A stretch of DNA of 40,658 bases from a virus. How positions within the stretch are numbered: the first letter of the stretch is position 1; every line of letters begins with the position of its first letter. The stretch is taken from the IMG/VR virus record IMGVR_UViG_3300032092_000079, positions 1 through 40,658 of that record; one strand, written 5' to 3'. This document shows, piece after piece, positions 25,233 through 32,429 of the stretch. Both the position numbers and the translations under genes were made by a program. The notes under the pieces are model-generated. The model made no database searches, had not been told where the DNA came from, and was given only the letters and a program-made list of their open reading frames with translations.

Positions 25233-25246
25233 AAAAATAACCTACC

Positions 25247-26611
25247 TTATCCCTTATCATTCTTCAACATTGACGCCCGCATTTGCAACTCTTTATTCAA
25301 CAACGTATTCGCCTGAGGGTCATCTAAAGTATCACGCGCCATCACCCGATACACAACCACCCGTTTATCTTGACCAGTCCTATTCAAACGACCAACCATT
25401 TGCTGATTCAAAATAGGACTATCAGATTTAGACAACTCAATCAGCACACGACAAGCCCGCTGCAACCCATCAGTACCTTCACTAATCGCAGCCTGTGTTG
25501 CCACAATAATTCGCAACTTTTTATTCATAAACTTTTGTTTCGCATCTTCACGGTCAACCTGTGAAACATCACCAGTCCACGCAAACCCACCAACACGTGC
25601 CGCCACAACCCTAGCAAACTTGGCACTATCGGTAGCAATCACAACCTGCTCACCAACAAGGTCATCTAACAACCCAACAACAGCATCCAACTTTGATGAC
25701 TTACAGTTCATATCAAAATCAACCACATCATCATCAGACACAACTGTTTCACCAAGAGTCAACTGCCTCAACCTGACACGCTGCGTAATAGGCAACTCGG
25801 CCACCATAGGATTATCGGTAAGCCACGCTACCCCGTCACGTTCCATTTGGGAATAAAGAGTGCGTTGCCTTGTTGACAAATCAACATACACGTTCACAAA
25901 CTCAGGAGTTTCCGTAGCAGTATTACGCAAATTTATGTAACACGGTATTTCTTTAGCCAAATTGCCAAGAGTTTTTTCCCCAACAATTCTCAGGTTGCCT
26001 TCAGCAAAATGGTCATACTCAGTCTGACACCAGTTACGAACCCACCTATGATACGAACGGTCAGCAAACATTCCAATACCGTCATGGTCGGGATACACAA
26101 CCCGAAGCACAGCCCATGCACCTTCAAAAGATGAACCAAACCATGTTGCTGATTGTGCAATAGTTAGCCGCGCATCCACATTACGTGCAGTTTTGAACCC
26201 ACGACTTTTACGATTCTGCAACGAATGGCACTCGTCGTGAACCATCACATCAATCGGAATACCAGACCAATCCTGTAAACGGAAAAATTCTCGGCCAACA
26301 AAATACCAACCTTTAGTTCCCCATTGCAACGCTTCAAGATTGCTTTTCCCCCGTTTAGTTTTGTTATCCACTTTACGAAACTGCCGCGCACCATTAGTTT
26401 GCCCAAACAACGTGTCAAACCAACCATAATAAGTATGGAGTGGTGCAGACACTACGATTACACCGTCACCAGCAAACCGTAGCGCTGCCTCCACAGCCAT
26501 AAGTGTTTTGCCTGTACCCAAATCTGATGCTTGTATAACGCCGCCGCTAGGTTCAGACACTATCCGTTCAATGGCCGCCTCTTGTTCAACAGTTGGCGTA
26601 AGTCGCGGCAC
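25247..26611 (-). CDS. SNF2/DEAD-box superfamily 2 helicase
   Basis: 454 residues from GTG 26611 (TAGTG overlap with the previous stop, AAAAAAGGT upstream). Walker A is SDLGTGKT at 29-36, motif II is DECH at 126-129, and motif VI QQMVGRLNRTGQ is near residue 410, so both RecA-like lobes are complete. Phage helicases of this type serve in recombination-linked replication or DNA repair. It opens the recombination and replication block of the leftward unit. Confidence 0.88.
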   Translation of the reverse strand: MPRLTPTVEQEAAIERIVSEPSGGVIQASDLGTGKTLMAVEAALRFAGDGVIVVSAPLHTYYGWFDTLFGQTNGARQFRKVDNKTKRGKSNLEALQWGTKGWYFVGREFFRLQDWSGIPIDVMVHDECHSLQNRKSRGFKTARNVDARLTIAQSATWFGSSFEGAWAVLRVVYPDHDGIGMFADRSYHRWVRNWCQTEYDHFAEGNLRIVGEKTLGNLAKEIPCYINLRNTATETPEFVNVYVDLSTRQRTLYSQMERDGVAWLTDNPMVAELPITQRVRLRQLTLGETVVSDDDVVDFDMNCKSSKLDAVVGLLDDLVGEQVVIATDSAKFARVVAARVGGFAWTGDVSQVDREDAKQKFMNKKLRIIVATQAAISEGTDGLQRACRVLIELSKSDSPILNQQMVGRLNRTGQDKRVVVYRVMARDTLDDPQANTLLNKELQMRASMLKNDKG

Positions 26612-26772
26612 TAACTACCTTTTTTGATAACAGGGATAAGTTCAGCAATCAAAGGATTCACAACCGCCAAATCAGCAATCAGTTTGACAATACGTTCCTG
26701 CTCAACCTTGACACCCAAATTGAAAGCCTCAACTGCACCTTTAGCCATAACATCAATCACATCAGTATTCAT
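26611..26772 (-). CDS. 53-residue helical protein
   Basis: ATG 26772 to TAG 26611-26613. Peptide with alternating hydrophobic helix segments (VIDVMAKGAVEAFNLGVKVE and LIADLAVVNPLIAELIPVIK). The end of the gene supplies the AAAAAAGGT binding site for the helicase. Not recognised; too hydrophobic in pattern to be random but no membrane helix of full length. Confidence 0.65.
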   Translation of the reverse strand: MNTDVIDVMAKGAVEAFNLGVKVEQERIVKLIADLAVVNPLIAELIPVIKKGS

Positions 26773-26909
26773 AGTTCCATCCTCACTTCATTTGTATATT
26801 CACAGATAGGACAATCCCATTTTGTTTGGCCTTCCCGATAAATAGTTACCGTAACATCTTTATCGCACATTCCACAAAGGTCATCATAATAACCAATCTC
26901 TTTTTGCAT
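26769..26909 (-). CDS. 46-residue zinc-ribbon protein
   Basis: ATG 26909 to TGA 26769. Two cysteine pairs, LCGMC at residues 11-15 and CPIC at about 34-37, with beta-strand sequence in between (DVTVTIYREGQTKWD), the layout of a rubredoxin-like zinc knuckle. Its ATG overlaps the stop of the gene before, and its TGA overlaps the next ATG. One member of the zinc-ribbon cluster at 26.8-34.4 kb. Confidence 0.75.
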   Translation of the reverse strand: MQKEIGYYDDLCGMCDKDVTVTIYREGQTKWDCPICEYTNEVRMEL

Positions 26910-27187
26910 CACCTGTTCTGCCCTTCATTATCAACAGCACATTCAGGACAAGTCCAGTAATAAGTGTATTCATCCTCATTACCAACACAACTGGCCGTCA
27001 CAATCCCATTCCAGCCGCACATATGATTATCTTCTGACGGTTCACAATTATCATTACACATATGCCCGTCAGGTGCATGGTCAAGTTCCGCTTCACAAGT
27101 AGGCTCAATGTTTTCTTCCCACTCTTGGTCATCATCATACGGACTAGCCGTTTTCCAACTGTCATACCCACTAATACTTGGCAACAT
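26909..27187 (-). CDS. Cysteine-rich protein, 92 residues
   Basis: Acidic protein with at least seven cysteines and several His: EPTCEAELDHAPDGHMCNDN, HMCGWNGIVTASCVG and YWTCPECAVDN. The last part is a classic CPEC ribbon; the earlier ones could form a second site. First 25 residues are Asp/Glu-rich and likely flexible. GGGGAAG precedes ATG 27187. Function unknown. Confidence 0.75.
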   Translation of the reverse strand: MLPSISGYDSWKTASPYDDDQEWEENIEPTCEAELDHAPDGHMCNDNCEPSEDNHMCGWNGIVTASCVGNEDEYTYYWTCPECAVDNEGQNR

Positions 27188-27189
27188 AA

Positions 27190-27414
27190 TTACTTCCCCT
27201 CTCTAATGTCATGGTCAACGAAGTCAGCCACGTTACCCAAATCTTCAGACGAGTTACCCTCACCACAATCAGGGCAAACCCACGAACCAAAGATACTGCC
27301 GTCACGCCAAACATACGCCGCAAACTCCAACGAATGTTCCTTTTCACAATCATCACATTGAACATCAAACTCCCGCGTAATCTCACGCGGCTCATACTCA
27401 GACCAATGGCACAT
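27190..27414 (-). CDS. Zinc-ribbon protein, 74 residues
   Basis: Two CxxC pairs (VQCDDC near 18-23 and WVCPDCGEGN near 46-55) around a predicted three-strand sheet, then an acidic helix. Related in layout to the genes on both sides. Such small ribbons often act as protein-protein or nucleic-acid adaptors; no direct evidence here. AAGGTGG precedes ATG 27414. Confidence 0.75.
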   Translation of the reverse strand: MCHWSEYEPREITREFDVQCDDCEKEHSLEFAAYVWRDGSIFGSWVCPDCGEGNSSEDLGNVADFVDHDIREGK

Positions 27415-27614
27415 TACTTTTCCACCTTCCCAACAGTTTCAATACTCAACACAAACCCAATCACTAAAAGAATAGCCCCAGCCGTAATGTTCCACAACAA
27501 AAAACCAATGAAGAACATTAGCAGCCACCAGTCAGAACCAATCGCGGCCGCAAAAATAACACCAGCCATGATACTGAACACCACATTCATAATCAGAATA
27601 AAAATATTCCACAT
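27414..27614 (-). CDS. Small two-helix membrane protein
   Basis: 66 residues from ATG 27614 (GGGGGTAATAG upstream; in-frame codons further up lack a good site). Two transmembrane helices: about 2-25 (FILIMNVVFSIMAGVIFAAA) and 30-55 (WWLLMFFIGFLLWNITAGAI). One of two adjacent early-side membrane proteins; it may act on the host envelope or in superinfection exclusion (inference). Confidence 0.7.
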   Translation of the reverse strand: MWNIFILIMNVVFSIMAGVIFAAAIGSDWWLLMFFIGFLLWNITAGAILLVIGFVLSIETVGKVEK

Positions 27615-27619
27615 TACTA

Positions 27620-27805
27620 TTACCCCCAAACCGTAATCGAAGCACCAACAATCAGCGCCAACGTCATCAACATAAACACAACATACAACGTATCCAAACG
27701 CCCAGACGCATAAGCATTATAACGACGAGTCTTCATGGAATGAAACAACCAATACGATATTCCAGAAAAACCCCAAGCAACAACAAACAAAATAAACATA
27801 CCCAT
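27620..27805 (-). CDS. Small membrane protein with basic loop
   Basis: 61 residues from ATG 27805 (AAAGGTGG upstream). Helix about 1-22 (MFILFVVAWGFSGISYWLFH), a basic loop MKTRRYNAYASGR, then helix about 40-58. The stop is preceded by TGG GGG, so the end of this gene doubles as the binding site for the next gene. Paired with the membrane protein at 27414-27614. Confidence 0.7.
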   Translation of the reverse strand: MGMFILFVVAWGFSGISYWLFHSMKTRRYNAYASGRLDTLYVVFMLMTLALIVGASITVWG

Positions 27806-27807
27806 AA

Positions 27808-28140
27808 TCAAACCACCTTTCGTTCGCACCACAAACCTGTGGCAACATTCATAGCCATAATATTCTGGCCTTTACTAAAATGCACAACACACCACACCAC
27901 ATTGTCAAACCCAGCATTATCCCTCAAATACTGCAACGCCAACAACTGTTGCGAATGGTGCGACAAATCATTCCCATAATGAAAAGCCGCCCCAGTACGC
28001 CCTTCTTCCTGACGGGCATAAATACTTTCAGGTGTTTCAAACTTACGCGGCGGCGTGTAATCATTCAAGCGCACACCTTCACCCTCATTCCAAATAAGAG
28101 TGCCACTTGAATATGGAATACCATTACTATCCAATAGCAT
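27808..28140 (-). CDS. Hypothetical protein, 110 residues
   Basis: ATG 28140 chosen; TTG 28146 is an alternative, both inside the end of the upstream gene. Contains TPPRKFETPESIYARQEEGR and HFSKGQNIMAMNVATGLWCE, with a predicted helix LSHHSQQLLALQYLRDN. No known motif. It is longer and less Cys-rich than most genes of the cluster. Confidence 0.6.
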   Translation of the reverse strand: MLLDSNGIPYSSGTLIWNEGEGVRLNDYTPPRKFETPESIYARQEEGRTGAAFHYGNDLSHHSQQLLALQYLRDNAGFDNVVWCVVHFSKGQNIMAMNVATGLWCERKVV

Positions 28141-28651
28141 TGACAATCAAATCATAAACAGTAAAGTCATTAGCACCTGTAGTGCGTTCAAGCAGTTCCC
28201 AAATTGGGTCGGCCGAATCGCCGCTAGGCACTTCAAAACCGATAGGTGTATCATGCTCACTAAACACAGCGTTACATACAAGGCTGCCATAAATACGTGA
28301 ACCTAAATAGTCCACAAAATTTACGGTAAACGTTTCAACACCATTCCACGTAATCATTTCACTCTCAGGCAAACCAACAGCCCCACCAATCGAAATAATA
28401 TTTTGCAACGTCGCATGGTCTTTACTACCAATAGCCCGTTTCAATGTGGCCTTCTTCACCCCCATAGCATACGCAATACGCACCTCATTATCACGCACAG
28501 CCATCAACGCTTGAAGTTTCAACATCAGTTCATCACGCAACTGACGTTCCAACGTATCCCTAGCAATCCGATAATTATCTGCAGCAATACGCACTTTAGA
28601 TACAGCAGTACGTTGTTCAATACTCATAGCACTATCAGCATTAGTTCCCAT
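28127..28651 (-). CDS. HTH DNA-binding protein, possible phage repressor/regulator
   Basis: 174 residues. A helical N-terminal region (SKVRIAADNYRIARDTLERQ) precedes a homeodomain-like/resolvase-like HTH at about 53-77 (DNEVRIAYAMGVKKATLKRA followed by IGSKD). The C-terminal half is beta-rich with two Cys-free strands. Actinophages often encode this arrangement in early regions. It is the only clear HTH regulator among the leftward genes, so it is a candidate to bind the operators at 34545 and 34661, but that is inference. ATG 28651 overlaps the stop of the gene before. Confidence 0.7.
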   Translation of the reverse strand: MGTNADSAMSIEQRTAVSKVRIAADNYRIARDTLERQLRDELMLKLQALMAVRDNEVRIAYAMGVKKATLKRAIGSKDHATLQNIISIGGAVGLPESEMITWNGVETFTVNFVDYLGSRIYGSLVCNAVFSEHDTPIGFEVPSGDSADPIWELLERTTGANDFTVYDLIVNAIG

Positions 28652-28827
28652 TACTCGGCCAACCTTCCCTTCTCACGGAGAATACCCCCGCCAGCACCAA
28701 TCAGCGTAACTTTAGTTACCCCGTGACGTTCACATAAATCCTCATAAAACTTTTGTGCCGCATCAAGCGATTCAAACTGTTGCACAATAGTTCGCTTATC
28801 AACCTCAAACACTACACTAATCTTCAA
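28651..28827 (-). CDS. 58-residue small alpha/beta protein
   Basis: TTG 28827 with GAGGTGAG six bases upstream, to TAA 28651. Peptide includes VVFEVDKRTIVQQFESLDAA, KFYEDLCERHGVTKVTLIGA and a GGGILREKG turn. The first two segments look like a beta-alpha-beta unit. Overlaps the gene before by eleven bases. Not recognised. Confidence 0.65.
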   Translation of the reverse strand: MKISVVFEVDKRTIVQQFESLDAAQKFYEDLCERHGVTKVTLIGAGGGILREKGRLAE

Positions 28828-28984
28828 GATTACTCACCTCATCAGGGAACGATTCCAACAACCCGTCTTTATTTAGTTTCATGTTTAGTGCAATCGAAAC
28901 GTTACCGTCTGCTTCTTCAAACACTATCGCTTCTGGCGCGTACTCGCGTACTGCCGCCATAATCATACCTAAGTTTGCTTCCAT
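28817..28984 (-). CDS. 55-residue acidic protein
   Basis: ATG 28984 with GGGGGGAAAATA upstream, to TAG 28817. Sequence GMIMAAVREYAPEAIVFEEA then DGNVSIALNMKLNKDG suggests a small helix-beta hairpin fold. The end carries the GAGGTGAG binding site of the next gene. No known family. Confidence 0.65.
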   Translation of the reverse strand: MEANLGMIMAAVREYAPEAIVFEEADGNVSIALNMKLNKDGLLESFPDEVSNLED

Positions 28985-29091
28985 TATTTTCCCCCCTTAT
29001 CGTTGAATTTACGTAACATAACCCAGCCTGTACCATAACAGTACCGACAATCCATAGTCAAACCTTGACATACACACGCTACTGGCAGCAT
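28984..29091 (-). CDS. 35-residue DnaJ-type zinc knuckle
   Basis: ATG 29091 to TAA 28984. CVCQGLTMDCRYCYGTGWVM shows two CxC/CxxC pairs with the G-x-G turn that follows each pair in DnaJ zinc domains. The C-terminus NDKGGK is encoded by the GGGGGGAAAATAA binding site of the next gene, an example of the translated junction cassette. At 35 residues it is easily missed by gene callers, but the motif, coupling and spacing support it. Confidence 0.7.
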   Translation of the reverse strand: MLPVACVCQGLTMDCRYCYGTGWVMLRKFNDKGGK

Positions 29092-29351
29092 TAGTTTTGC
29101 CCCATTCTTTTTCTCAACACATCTCTTATTTCCGAAACAATAATATCGTTATCAACATAATCAAAAAATCGAACATCACCAATTATGCTACGCCAAACTT
29201 CACGCGCAACATCTTCAGTAACATCAACATAATCCGTATCGTCTTGAACAAAATCCAGCACGTCTTCATGTGTCCAATATTCAACAGCAACAACATCATC
29301 ACCAATCGCCGCAAACATCTCGGCCAATTCTTTACCCGTTCTAATAATCAT
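29091..29351 (-). CDS. Hypothetical acidic protein, 86 residues
   Basis: ATG 29351 in TAATG overlap with GGGGGAAAC before it; an in-frame ATG further upstream lies inside the preceding gene. Very acidic: YWTHEDVLDFVQDDTDYVDV. Its end (RKRMGQN) is encoded by the GGGCAAAACTAA junction. No motif recognised; such acidic proteins can mimic DNA, but nothing shows it here. Confidence 0.65.
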   Translation of the reverse strand: MIIRTGKELAEMFAAIGDDVVAVEYWTHEDVLDFVQDDTDYVDVTEDVAREVWRSIIGDVRFFDYVDNDIIVSEIRDVLRKRMGQN

Positions 29352-29587
29352 TAGTTTCCCCCAATCGTTCCAGTATGCGAACATTCCAATTCATCAAACA
29401 CTTCATCATTTATATCCCAGCCAGTATCCTCAAACACTTTTACGGCCGCATAATTCTGCGCCTTATCCTCAATCGTGGCGTAATGATAATCATCACCTTC
29501 CCCAACATATTCATCATCAACATACACAACCGTTGTGATATTCACCCCGCCAACAATAAACCGTACCTCATACTCATACTCTGGCAT
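29351..29587 (-). CDS. Small protein with EYEVRF-YVDD pattern, copy 1
   Basis: 78 residues. N-terminus EYEVRFIVGGVNITTVVYVD is closely similar to the protein at 29712-29915 (EYEVKFYDGLVTVVVTAYVD), so the two are paralogues. This copy goes on with an acidic middle and helix DKAQNYAAVKVFEDTGW, and ends in TIGGN from the junction cassette. Predicted beta-beta-alpha fold; function unknown. GGGGGGAAAC precedes ATG 29587. Confidence 0.7.
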   Translation of the reverse strand: MPEYEYEVRFIVGGVNITTVVYVDDEYVGEGDDYHYATIEDKAQNYAAVKVFEDTGWDINDEVFDELECSHTGTIGGN

Positions 29588-29712
29588 TAGTTTCCCCCCT
29601 TATATTCTGGTGTAATTCTGTCACAATAACGACACAACCAAACAGTACCCACACTAGGATTATTACGCCCTATAACCCCCCCGTAGGGTAAGTCACATTC
29701 AAAACAATCCAT
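29587..29712 (-). CDS. 41-residue zinc-ribbon protein
   Basis: ATG 29712 to TAA 29587, both overlapping neighbours (TAATG). Cysteine pairs CFEC near residues 3-6 and LCRYC near 26-30, separated by a Gly/Asn-rich hairpin. Ends in KGGN from the junction cassette. It lies between the two EYEV paralogues. Confidence 0.7.
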   Translation of the reverse strand: MDCFECDLPYGGVIGRNNPSVGTVWLCRYCDRITPEYKGGN

Positions 29713-29915
29713 TAGTTTTCCCCCCAACTACGGTCAGCACCAATATATTCCACTTCCACGCGGCGGCAATCCTCAACGTCGAATGATACCCCGCTATTCT
29801 CCACAACCACGCCTAACGCCCGTTCAATCGCGGCCGTAGGTGTACGGTCATCCACGTAGGCCGTCACCACAACGGTTACTAGCCCGTCATAAAACTTCAC
29901 TTCATACTCAAACAT
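29712..29915 (-). CDS. Small protein with EYEVKF-YVDD pattern, copy 2
   Basis: 67 residues; paralogue of the protein at 29351-29587. After EYEVKFYDGLVTVVVTAYVD comes a helix TPTAAIERALGVVVENSG and a last strand CRRVEVEYIGA, a beta-beta-alpha-beta unit. Ends in SWGEN from GGGGAAAACTAA. AAGGGGGTAAAT precedes ATG 29915. Confidence 0.7.
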   Translation of the reverse strand: MFEYEVKFYDGLVTVVVTAYVDDRTPTAAIERALGVVVENSGVSFDVEDCRRVEVEYIGADRSWGEN

Positions 29916-30025
29916 ATTTACCCCCTTGATTATTGTTTACATTCTGATAATGGCGGCCGCGTAATACCATTCGCGTAACCACAACCGTTAGCACGTTCAC
30001 CCGTACTCGCGGCCGCCACACCAAA

Positions 30026-30631
30026 CTACACCCGCTTAGGTGATTGAATAACCACACCAAACACGTCAGGATTACCCTTATCGAAACGCCACGTGCCGCC
30101 ACTACTGCCGCCGCGTGTAGCGTTCCACTTATCGTCACGACGGGCAGCCGTCACCACGCCTTCAATCGGATTGGCAAACTTCACCACGTCGGCCAACAAC
30201 TTCATATTGAACATAACGCCGCCACCTTCATCCGTAGGTTGCCATTCTTGAACCAGCGAATAAGTACGCGGGTATTGGCCGCGCACAGTATCGCCCGACA
30301 TTACTGCCCCAAAACAACTAATGCGAGTAACATTCTCAACAACTTCAATCGTCACGGGCATACCGTTGTCAATATTTTTGTTAGCCGTAGCGAATGAAAC
30401 AATCATAGACATAGGCACAATCACGTTCACACCCGTAACCGTAGTGTCACCCGCGTTAGGCGAAACGGAATAAACAATCCGATACCTATCAGTAACGGTT
30501 GCGATAACACTATCCCCTTCAACCATTACGTTCACACCTTCAAGGACAAAAGTATTGTCCACGTTCTTAGTGACGGGCTGCCACGTGGCCACTGCCCTAA
30601 TCCACTTCATGTCTACTGTAACTACTTCCAT
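30026..30631 (-). CDS. Sliding clamp-like protein (DnaN beta-clamp fold, putative)
   Basis: 201 residues, about half a bacterial clamp subunit. The clearest clue is ATVTDRYRIVYSVSPN (about 44-60), like the ATD-x-YRL strand of beta clamps, followed by IVPMSMIVSFATANKN and LLADVVKFANPIEGV, which match the order of clamp strands and helices. Two domains would need three copies per ring. A phage clamp could hold the host polymerase on phage DNA. A plain hypothetical protein is the alternative. GGGGGAAACATT precedes ATG 30631 and is complementary to the loops of the hairpins at 544 and 22621. Confidence 0.55.
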   Translation of the reverse strand: MEVVTVDMKWIRAVATWQPVTKNVDNTFVLEGVNVMVEGDSVIATVTDRYRIVYSVSPNAGDTTVTGVNVIVPMSMIVSFATANKNIDNGMPVTIEVVENVTRISCFGAVMSGDTVRGQYPRTYSLVQEWQPTDEGGGVMFNMKLLADVVKFANPIEGVVTAARRDDKWNATRGGSSGGTWRFDKGNPDVFGVVIQSPKRV

Positions 30632-30642
30632 AATGTTTCCCC

Positions 30643-30729
30643 CTAACCTAGTTTCGCCGCGCTTATAGACATTCCATAAGCACCATACTCATCACAATAC
30701 ACTTCAACATATTCGTTGTCAAGTACCAT
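30643..30729 (-). CDS. 28-residue peptide
   Basis: ATG 30729 with GGGGGAATAAGA before it, to TAG 30643. Peptide MVLDNEYVEVYCDEYGAYGM and ISAAKLG resembles a single beta hairpin plus helix. Support comes from the strong binding site and its place in a gap; still the weakest of the small genes. Confidence 0.45.
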   Translation of the reverse strand: MVLDNEYVEVYCDEYGAYGMSISAAKLG

Positions 30730-30731
30730 TC

Positions 30732-30926
30732 TTATTCCCCCTTACCCTTCACATATCCCTTACTGATAACGTAACCCATATCGGCCATACGTTCCCTAAA
30801 CATTCGCGCTACTTCCCGCCGCGAATACCCTTCATAGTTGCACCATTCCCGCCACGCCATATGCCCGTCAATCACTATGGCACTAGCGCACAACATACCG
30901 TTGTCTAGTTTCGTCACTTCAATCAT
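30732..30926 (-). CDS. Small hypothetical protein, 64 residues
   Basis: ATG 30926 with AAGGGGTATCTA upstream. Strands LDNGMLCASAIVIDGHMAWR then a helix SRREVARMFRERMADMGYVI and a Lys/Gly-rich end whose codons form the GGGGGAATAAG binding site of the next gene. Looks like a beta-hairpin-helix DNA-binding or adaptor protein; not recognised. Confidence 0.65.
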   Translation of the reverse strand: MIEVTKLDNGMLCASAIVIDGHMAWREWCNYEGYSRREVARMFRERMADMGYVISKGYVKGKGE

Positions 30927-30941
30927 TAGATACCCCTTCCC

Positions 30942-31166
30942 CTAATTATTCTCATTATGAATATCGTCACTACACGGATAGCAATACACTTCAAAACCGT
31001 CACGATTAGTATCGTTGCCGCAACGTTCACACGTCATCACATCACCACCATTCGCGCCACACTTCCCGCAATATTCCCCATACCCTTCACATAACGGGCA
31101 GAATGAATGACAATCCCAATTGCCCTTATGTTTAGGGCATTCGATTACGTTATGTTCACACGTCAT
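30942..31166 (-). CDS. Multi-zinc-ribbon protein, 74 residues
   Basis: Twelve cysteines and several histidines: CEHNVIECPKH, CHSFCPLCEGYGEYCGKCG, MTCERCGN and YCYPCSDD. The middle is a DnaJ-like CPLC-x-G, CGKCG unit, the end a CERC/CYPC ribbon, so two or three metal sites are likely. The richest member of the zinc cluster. ATG 31166 overlaps the previous stop. Confidence 0.8.
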   Translation of the reverse strand: MTCEHNVIECPKHKGNWDCHSFCPLCEGYGEYCGKCGANGGDVMTCERCGNDTNRDGFEVYCYPCSDDIHNENN

Positions 31167-31459
31167 CAGTACCGTTCCCCTTCACGATACTTCACCGTCG
31201 CGGCCAAACAATCGGAATACGACACGTCACCAATAATCATATTCAATTCATCTACCCGCTTATCGTAATGCCATGCTGCATACGCCACATAATCCGCGTA
31301 CCCTTCACGCCCCGCATAATTGGCGGCCGCAACAAAAAATATGTTCCCCGCATTATCGGCCGTGATACTCTCAACAATCACCCCGTCTACTCTTACCATT
31401 CCCCTATCCCCTTCCAAAAATTCGTTGTTCACTTCTAATTGTTCATCAGTAAATTCCAT
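31166..31459 (-). CDS. Hypothetical protein, 97 residues
   Basis: Starts at ATG 31459 with GATAGGGGTAAC upstream. Acidic N-terminus (MEFTDEQLEVNNEFLEGDRG), a strand pair with FFVAAANYAGREG, then a Tyr/Ala-rich helix YADYVAYAAWHYDKRVDEL. No known motif. Its stop overlaps the ATG of the multi-ribbon gene. Confidence 0.65.
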   Translation of the reverse strand: MEFTDEQLEVNNEFLEGDRGMVRVDGVIVESITADNAGNIFFVAAANYAGREGYADYVAYAAWHYDKRVDELNMIIGDVSYSDCLAATVKYREGERY

Positions 31460-31617
31460 TAGTTACCCCTATCTGCCACGTAATCTAATTCGATTAGCAC
31501 CCGCCGCCAGTAGCCGCCGCGAGTATCACCCCTATCCTTCAACAACCTAGCCGCATACTCATACCCGTACTCACGGTATAAGAATGTTGCCCGTAACCGT
31601 TCATCATTCTCAAACAT
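31459..31617 (-). CDS. 52-residue basic protein
   Basis: ATG 31617 to TAA 31459, overlapping neighbours at both ends (TAATG). Helical: LRATFLYREYGYEYAARLLK then DRGDTRGGYWRRVLIELDYV. Many Arg and Tyr; may bind nucleic acid. Ends in DRGN from the junction GATAGGGGTAACTAATG. Confidence 0.7.
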   Translation of the reverse strand: MFENDERLRATFLYREYGYEYAARLLKDRGDTRGGYWRRVLIELDYVADRGN

Positions 31618-31829
31618 TATCTAATCCCCCGTTCGCGCCAGTAGTGACGTGGCGTAATATCTTCCCCCGCCAATTCATACATCTTCTCAATCGTGTAATC
31701 AATCCCGTACCCGTTCGCCGCAATATCGGCCGCCGCATACGTTGCGTGTATCTCATGCCCTAGCCACACGTTCCCATGCCACTTACCAATAACCCATACG
31801 CGGCCACCCGTAAATTCACTATCAGACAT
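31617..31829 (-). CDS. Small hypothetical protein, 70 residues
   Basis: ATG 31829 with GAAGGGGGTAAC upstream. Strand WVIGKWHGNVWLGHEIHATY followed by helix AAADIAANGYGIDYTIEKMY and a basic end HYWRERGIR. No family recognised. The CGGGGGATTAGATAATG at its end is a looser form of the junction cassette. Confidence 0.65.
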   Translation of the reverse strand: MSDSEFTGGRVWVIGKWHGNVWLGHEIHATYAAADIAANGYGIDYTIEKMYELAGEDITPRHYWRERGIR

Positions 31830-32041
31830 TAGTTACCCCCTTCAAGAATAATATCCTTCAACGTTGTTTCACTTACCCATAGTTTGCAAATCGTTCCCGA
31901 ATGTTGTTCAAGATTCACAACACTACGAATAGCCACCGTCTGCCCCGCGAATTGTCCACTAGCAATATCTGCCCGTATGCGCGGCCGTTGCCCGCTAGGC
32001 GCGGCTAGTAATTCCCGCGCCGCTAATTCTGTAATATCCAT
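31829..32041 (-). CDS. Small hypothetical protein, 70 residues
   Basis: Residues 1-30 are helical and basic (LAARELLAAPSGQRPRIRAD), then beta strands VAIRSVVNLEQHSGTICKLW and VSETTLKDIIL. C-terminus LEGGN comes from the junction cassette. ATG 32041 overlaps the stop of the zinc protein before it. Confidence 0.65.
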   Translation of the reverse strand: MDITELAARELLAAPSGQRPRIRADIASGQFAGQTVAIRSVVNLEQHSGTICKLWVSETTLKDIILEGGN

Positions 32042-32259
32042 TACTTACCCCCTTCATTCCATATTGCCCCGCGAAACCGCGCACCCGCGAGAGTAGTTGC
32101 ACACGTGCCACACGGTTGCTTACTAAACGCGGCAACCCCTTCATCTAATTCGATAACACAATCAAGTGTCACCCGATATTTAGCCCATGTACCGTTATCG
32201 TCGGCCGCGCAATCAAAACATAGCCACGTCGTACCAATACGCTTATCAATCGTTACCAT
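32041..32259 (-). CDS. Zinc-ribbon protein, 72 residues
   Basis: CFDC near residues 14-17 and PCGTC near 50-54 on either side of a beta sheet (WAKYRVTLDCVIELDEGVAA). Ends in NEGGK from the junction cassette. GAAGGGGGTAAC precedes ATG 32259. A typical member of the small-ribbon series. Confidence 0.72.
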   Translation of the reverse strand: MVTIDKRIGTTWLCFDCAADDNGTWAKYRVTLDCVIELDEGVAAFSKQPCGTCATTLAGARFRGAIWNEGGK

Positions 32260-32429
32260 TAGTTACCCCCTTCCGTTTCAATCCACGTTTCAACAGTACG
32301 CGGGAACGTCACAACCCCGTTAGCCCCGCAAAAATAGCACATATTGTTAGGCACGTGCCACCCGTCAGACATTCCCCCTAAGTGAGAACAATCGCCGCAT
32401 AAAAATACCCGCATAGTTTCGACGGCCAT
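32259..32429 (-). CDS. 56-residue zinc-ribbon protein
   Basis: ATG 32429 to TAA 32259, both in TAATG overlaps. LCGDCSHLGGMSDGWHVP then NMCYFCGANGVVTFPRT: a CGDC/CYFC pair plus His residues. Ends in ETEGGN from the cassette. Short enough to be missed, but framed by two standard junctions. Confidence 0.72.
   Translation of the reverse strand: MAVETMRVFLCGDCSHLGGMSDGWHVPNNMCYFCGANGVVTFPRTVETWIETEGGN

Noticed and set aside
29930-30019. Possible 29-residue gene on the minus strand (start GTG 30019) in the gap before the clamp-like gene's downstream neighbour
   Set aside because: No binding site, no motif beyond two cysteines, and it is composed largely of the two GCGGCCGC words in that gap.
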